Assembly (NCBI GenBank): GCA_017995665.1 | Contig: JAGOIM010000089.1 | Span: 1 to 6,411 of the forward strand | Source: Anaerolineaceae bacterium | GTDB taxonomy: Bacteria; Chloroflexota; Anaerolineae; Anaerolineales; Anaerolineaceae | Direction of reading: 5' to 3' | Length of the DNA stretch: 6,411 nt | Translations under genes and position numbers: made by a program | Notes under the pieces: model-generated | Told to the model about the DNA's origin: nothing | Seen by the model: only the letters and a program-made list of their open reading frames with translations | Databases searched by the model: none | In this document: in pieces, positions 4,755 through 6,411 of the stretch | Layout: the number at the start of each line of letters is the position of its first letter | Numbering within the stretch: position 1 is the first letter of the stretch

Positions 4755-6411
4755 ATGAAAAAACGAAGCAGGCTTGTTGTCAACATTCTACTTATTTTAA
4801 TTTTTTTGTTCACATCTTTTCAAATTCAACCCGAAACTACGGCAGTACATGCCCAGGGCAACAAATTTTCAGTTTCCGGTCGGGTAACTGATGGGATGGG
4901 CAATGGGCTTAGTGACGTGAAGGTCATGGCAATCCCCTTGCCCGACCTTTTCCTTCCGATAGTAAACGGATCCGGGAATGGGTCGAATGAGAACACTGCA
5001 ATTCCGTATGACAACAAGGTATTTCCGTCAGGAATAACGGATGCTGATGGATATTACACAATTTACAATATTCCTTCTCAGGAGTATCATCTGCAGGTTG
5101 ACATGCCTGGCGTAAGTTTTAGTCCAGAATACCGTGAAATCGATGCCTCAACCACCGGTAGTCAAAATTTCGACCTTTTCATGCGAGATCCGATTATCAC
5201 TCCTGAAACAGTAGTCCTGACAGAATTGTCAAATCAGTATTTAGATGCCAACAGTTTTGACGGTGAGACCTTCTATTTCACACAGATGACCACTGAACTT
5301 GAAGAAGTGGATGCGGGAGATATCATTGTCAGTGATGTTACTTCCGTTGCACCCGATGGCTATTTTAGAAAAGTATCCGATGTTACGATTCAGGGCTCTA
5401 CAATGATTCTTAAAACCATACCGGCAACGCTTGAAGAATCGATTGAGGACGGCACATCTTTTCTTAAGGAAAGCCTGAGACCGGATCAGATCATGCATTC
5501 GGAGACCCTCGAAGGAGTTACGCTGGTTGAATCAGACGTCAAATCTCCTCTGACATTTAAATTTGAAATTAATGCTGTTTTTTTCGACTTAGATGGTGAT
5601 CTTTTAACAAAAGATGATCAGGTAAAGGTTCAGGGTTCGATAGAATTCGAGATGGAATTCATTTTCTACTTGGATATGCACGGATTTTCAGTCAAACGTT
5701 TTTCACTTACAAATGAGAACTCATTAACTGACAAGCTTAAATTTTCCTCAGAAATTGAATTGTATAGTTTTGATAAAGAAGTTATTTTAAAGTCGATGCT
5801 TTTTTCACCGATTAGGTTTATGGTTGGTCCGGTTCCAATTGTCTTTTTGCCAAAACTGGATTTAGTGGTCGGAGTGGACGGAAGCGTGAAAGCTGGTTTG
5901 TCCTTTGAAGGGTCGCATGAATTCTCAATGCGCACCGGGGTTGAATACCGAGATTCATCCGGTTGGAATACGATTGCAGAGGTCTCCAATAAGTACGATT
6001 CTAAACCTCCCCATGTAACATTTGAATTGAAAATGAAAGCCTATAATAGGGCTAATTTCAACTTATATCTTTATGGATTAGCTGGTCCTTTTGTGAAAAT
6101 TGGGCCATTTCTTGAGATTAAGGTCGAACCGCTAAAAGAACCCTGGTGGACTTTGTCTGCCGGATTGGAGGTTCCGGTTGGTTTTAGAGTCCGTAGTCAG
6201 AAGCTCCTGAAGATAGGGGAATATGAAGCAGTCTCAATCAAGATAGAAACAAACATTGCTGAGGCACCACCAATAGTGCCGACACCAACAACAGTTCCGA
6301 CATCAACAGCAGTGCCGACACCAACGGTATCTCCGACGCCACCAGTAGTGCCGACACCAACGGTATCTCCGACACCACCAGTAGTTCCGGGTGGTATGGT
6401 TTTCGTCCCGG
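4755..6411 (+). CDS. Secreted multidomain protein: signal peptide, carboxypeptidase-regulatory-like domain, beta-rich region, Pro/Thr linker, apparent start of FGE/SUMF1-type domain; partial
   Basis: The frame is open for 552 codons from ATG 4755 to the window edge. Residues 1-33 are a Sec signal peptide: a basic MKKRSR start, a hydrophobic core at 7-22 and a likely cut after VHA33. Residues 38-143 form a carboxypeptidase-regulatory-like Ig-type domain (FSVSGRVTDGMGNGLSDVKV, then ITDADGYYTIYNIP). Residues about 144-501 are a beta-rich region I cannot name, with VGPVPIVFLPKLDLVVGVDG and LYGLAGPFVKIG as its most family-like stretches. Residues 505-545 are a Val-Pro-Thr linker. The last residues, PGGMVFVP, match the usual opening of formylglycine-generating-enzyme-like (SUMF1) domains, which suggests that such a domain continues past the edge. 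The product is probably exported or on the cell surface. No sulfatase is visible nearby, and many such domains are not true FGEs. The signal peptide and first domain are firm, the final domain is inferred. Confidence 0.85.
   Translation, partial: MKKRSRLVVNILLILIFLFTSFQIQPETTAVHAQGNKFSVSGRVTDGMGNGLSDVKVMAIPLPDLFLPIVNGSGNGSNENTAIPYDNKVFPSGITDADGYYTIYNIPSQEYHLQVDMPGVSFSPEYREIDASTTGSQNFDLFMRDPIITPETVVLTELSNQYLDANSFDGETFYFTQMTTELEEVDAGDIIVSDVTSVAPDGYFRKVSDVTIQGSTMILKTIPATLEESIEDGTSFLKESLRPDQIMHSETLEGVTLVESDVKSPLTFKFEINAVFFDLDGDLLTKDDQVKVQGSIEFEMEFIFYLDMHGFSVKRFSLTNENSLTDKLKFSSEIELYSFDKEVILKSMLFSPIRFMVGPVPIVFLPKLDLVVGVDGSVKAGLSFEGSHEFSMRTGVEYRDSSGWNTIAEVSNKYDSKPPHVTFELKMKAYNRANFNLYLYGLAGPFVKIGPFLEIKVEPLKEPWWTLSAGLEVPVGFRVRSQKLLKIGEYEAVSIKIETNIAEAPPIVPTPTTVPTSTAVPTPTVSPTPPVVPTPTVSPTPPVVPGGMVFVP
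6276..6383 (+). repeat. 36-bp tandem repeat, three units, coding for the Val-Pro-Thr linker
   Basis: Two units, 6312-6347 and 6348-6383, agree at 35 of 36 positions (one G/A change) and encode VPTPTVSPTPPV. A diverged 12-codon unit, VPTPTTVPTSTA, precedes them in the same frame at 6276-6311. The unit keeps the reading frame, so copy number can change by slippage without breaking the gene. The encoded stretch is a flexible, extended, possibly O-glycosylated spacer between the beta region and the following domain. Confidence 0.9.

Noticed and set aside
5666..5989. A 107-codon open frame on the minus strand
   Set aside because: It is antisense to the secreted-protein gene, which keeps an uninterrupted frame throughout.
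6276..6383. Repeats that could suggest a CRISPR array
   Set aside because: The units are directly adjacent without unique spacers and encode an in-frame Pro/Thr linker.

Overview
The window looks like a piece of bacterial chromosome of moderate, slightly AT-rich composition (roughly 40-45% G+C by eye). Sigma70-type promoters, Shine-Dalgarno sites and rho-independent hairpins are recognisable. The mix of a GH31 glycosidase with an MFS carrier, a stand-alone scpA, a YtxH protein paired with a two-helix membrane protein, and a large secreted protein with a Val-Pro-Thr linker leading into an apparent formylglycine-generating-enzyme-like (SUMF1-type) domain recalls Chloroflexota, class Anaerolineae. 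That assignment rests on remembered family style and gene company, not on a search, and is only moderately confident.

Layout, left to right. (1) Positions 1-995, minus strand: the N-terminal 331 codons of a GH31 alpha-glycosidase, cut by the window edge before its catalytic nucleophile. (2) A 128-bp divergent spacer, then an MFS transporter at 1124-2458 on the plus strand. The pair looks like a small carbohydrate uptake and hydrolysis locus. (3) A symmetrical hairpin at 2506-2529 can end transcription both from the MFS gene (plus) and from a tRNA-Asp(GTC) at 2537-2610 (minus). The tRNA has its own near-consensus promoter at 2623-2651. (4) A minus-strand block, read right to left: scpA (4550-3774), a two-helix membrane protein (3709-3224) and a YtxH-domain protein (3203-2856), closed by a hairpin terminator at 2811-2837. 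The second and third genes are 20 bp apart and have a likely internal extended -10 promoter. (5) A 204-bp divergent spacer at 4551-4754 carries the scpA and secreted-protein promoters. (6) From 4755 to the right edge, plus strand: a secreted multidomain protein with a signal peptide, a carboxypeptidase-regulatory-like beta domain, a long unassigned beta-rich region, a repetitive Pro/Thr/Val linker, and the first residues of what looks like an FGE/SUMF1-type domain.

How the parts work together: GH31 and MFS probably act in sequence, with import by the carrier and cytoplasmic hydrolysis, because the GH31 has no signal peptide. ScpA belongs to the SMC-ScpAB chromosome condensation complex, but scpB is not next to it; two small membrane or envelope-stress-type genes follow instead. 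The secreted protein appears to be an independent cell-surface or exported unit. The most unusual local signals are the scpA start, where a consensus -10 sits inside a perfect 15-bp palindrome touching the ATG (implying a leaderless, possibly repressed transcript), and the architecture of the secreted protein. I see no CRISPR array, insertion sequence, phage gene or clear defence system.
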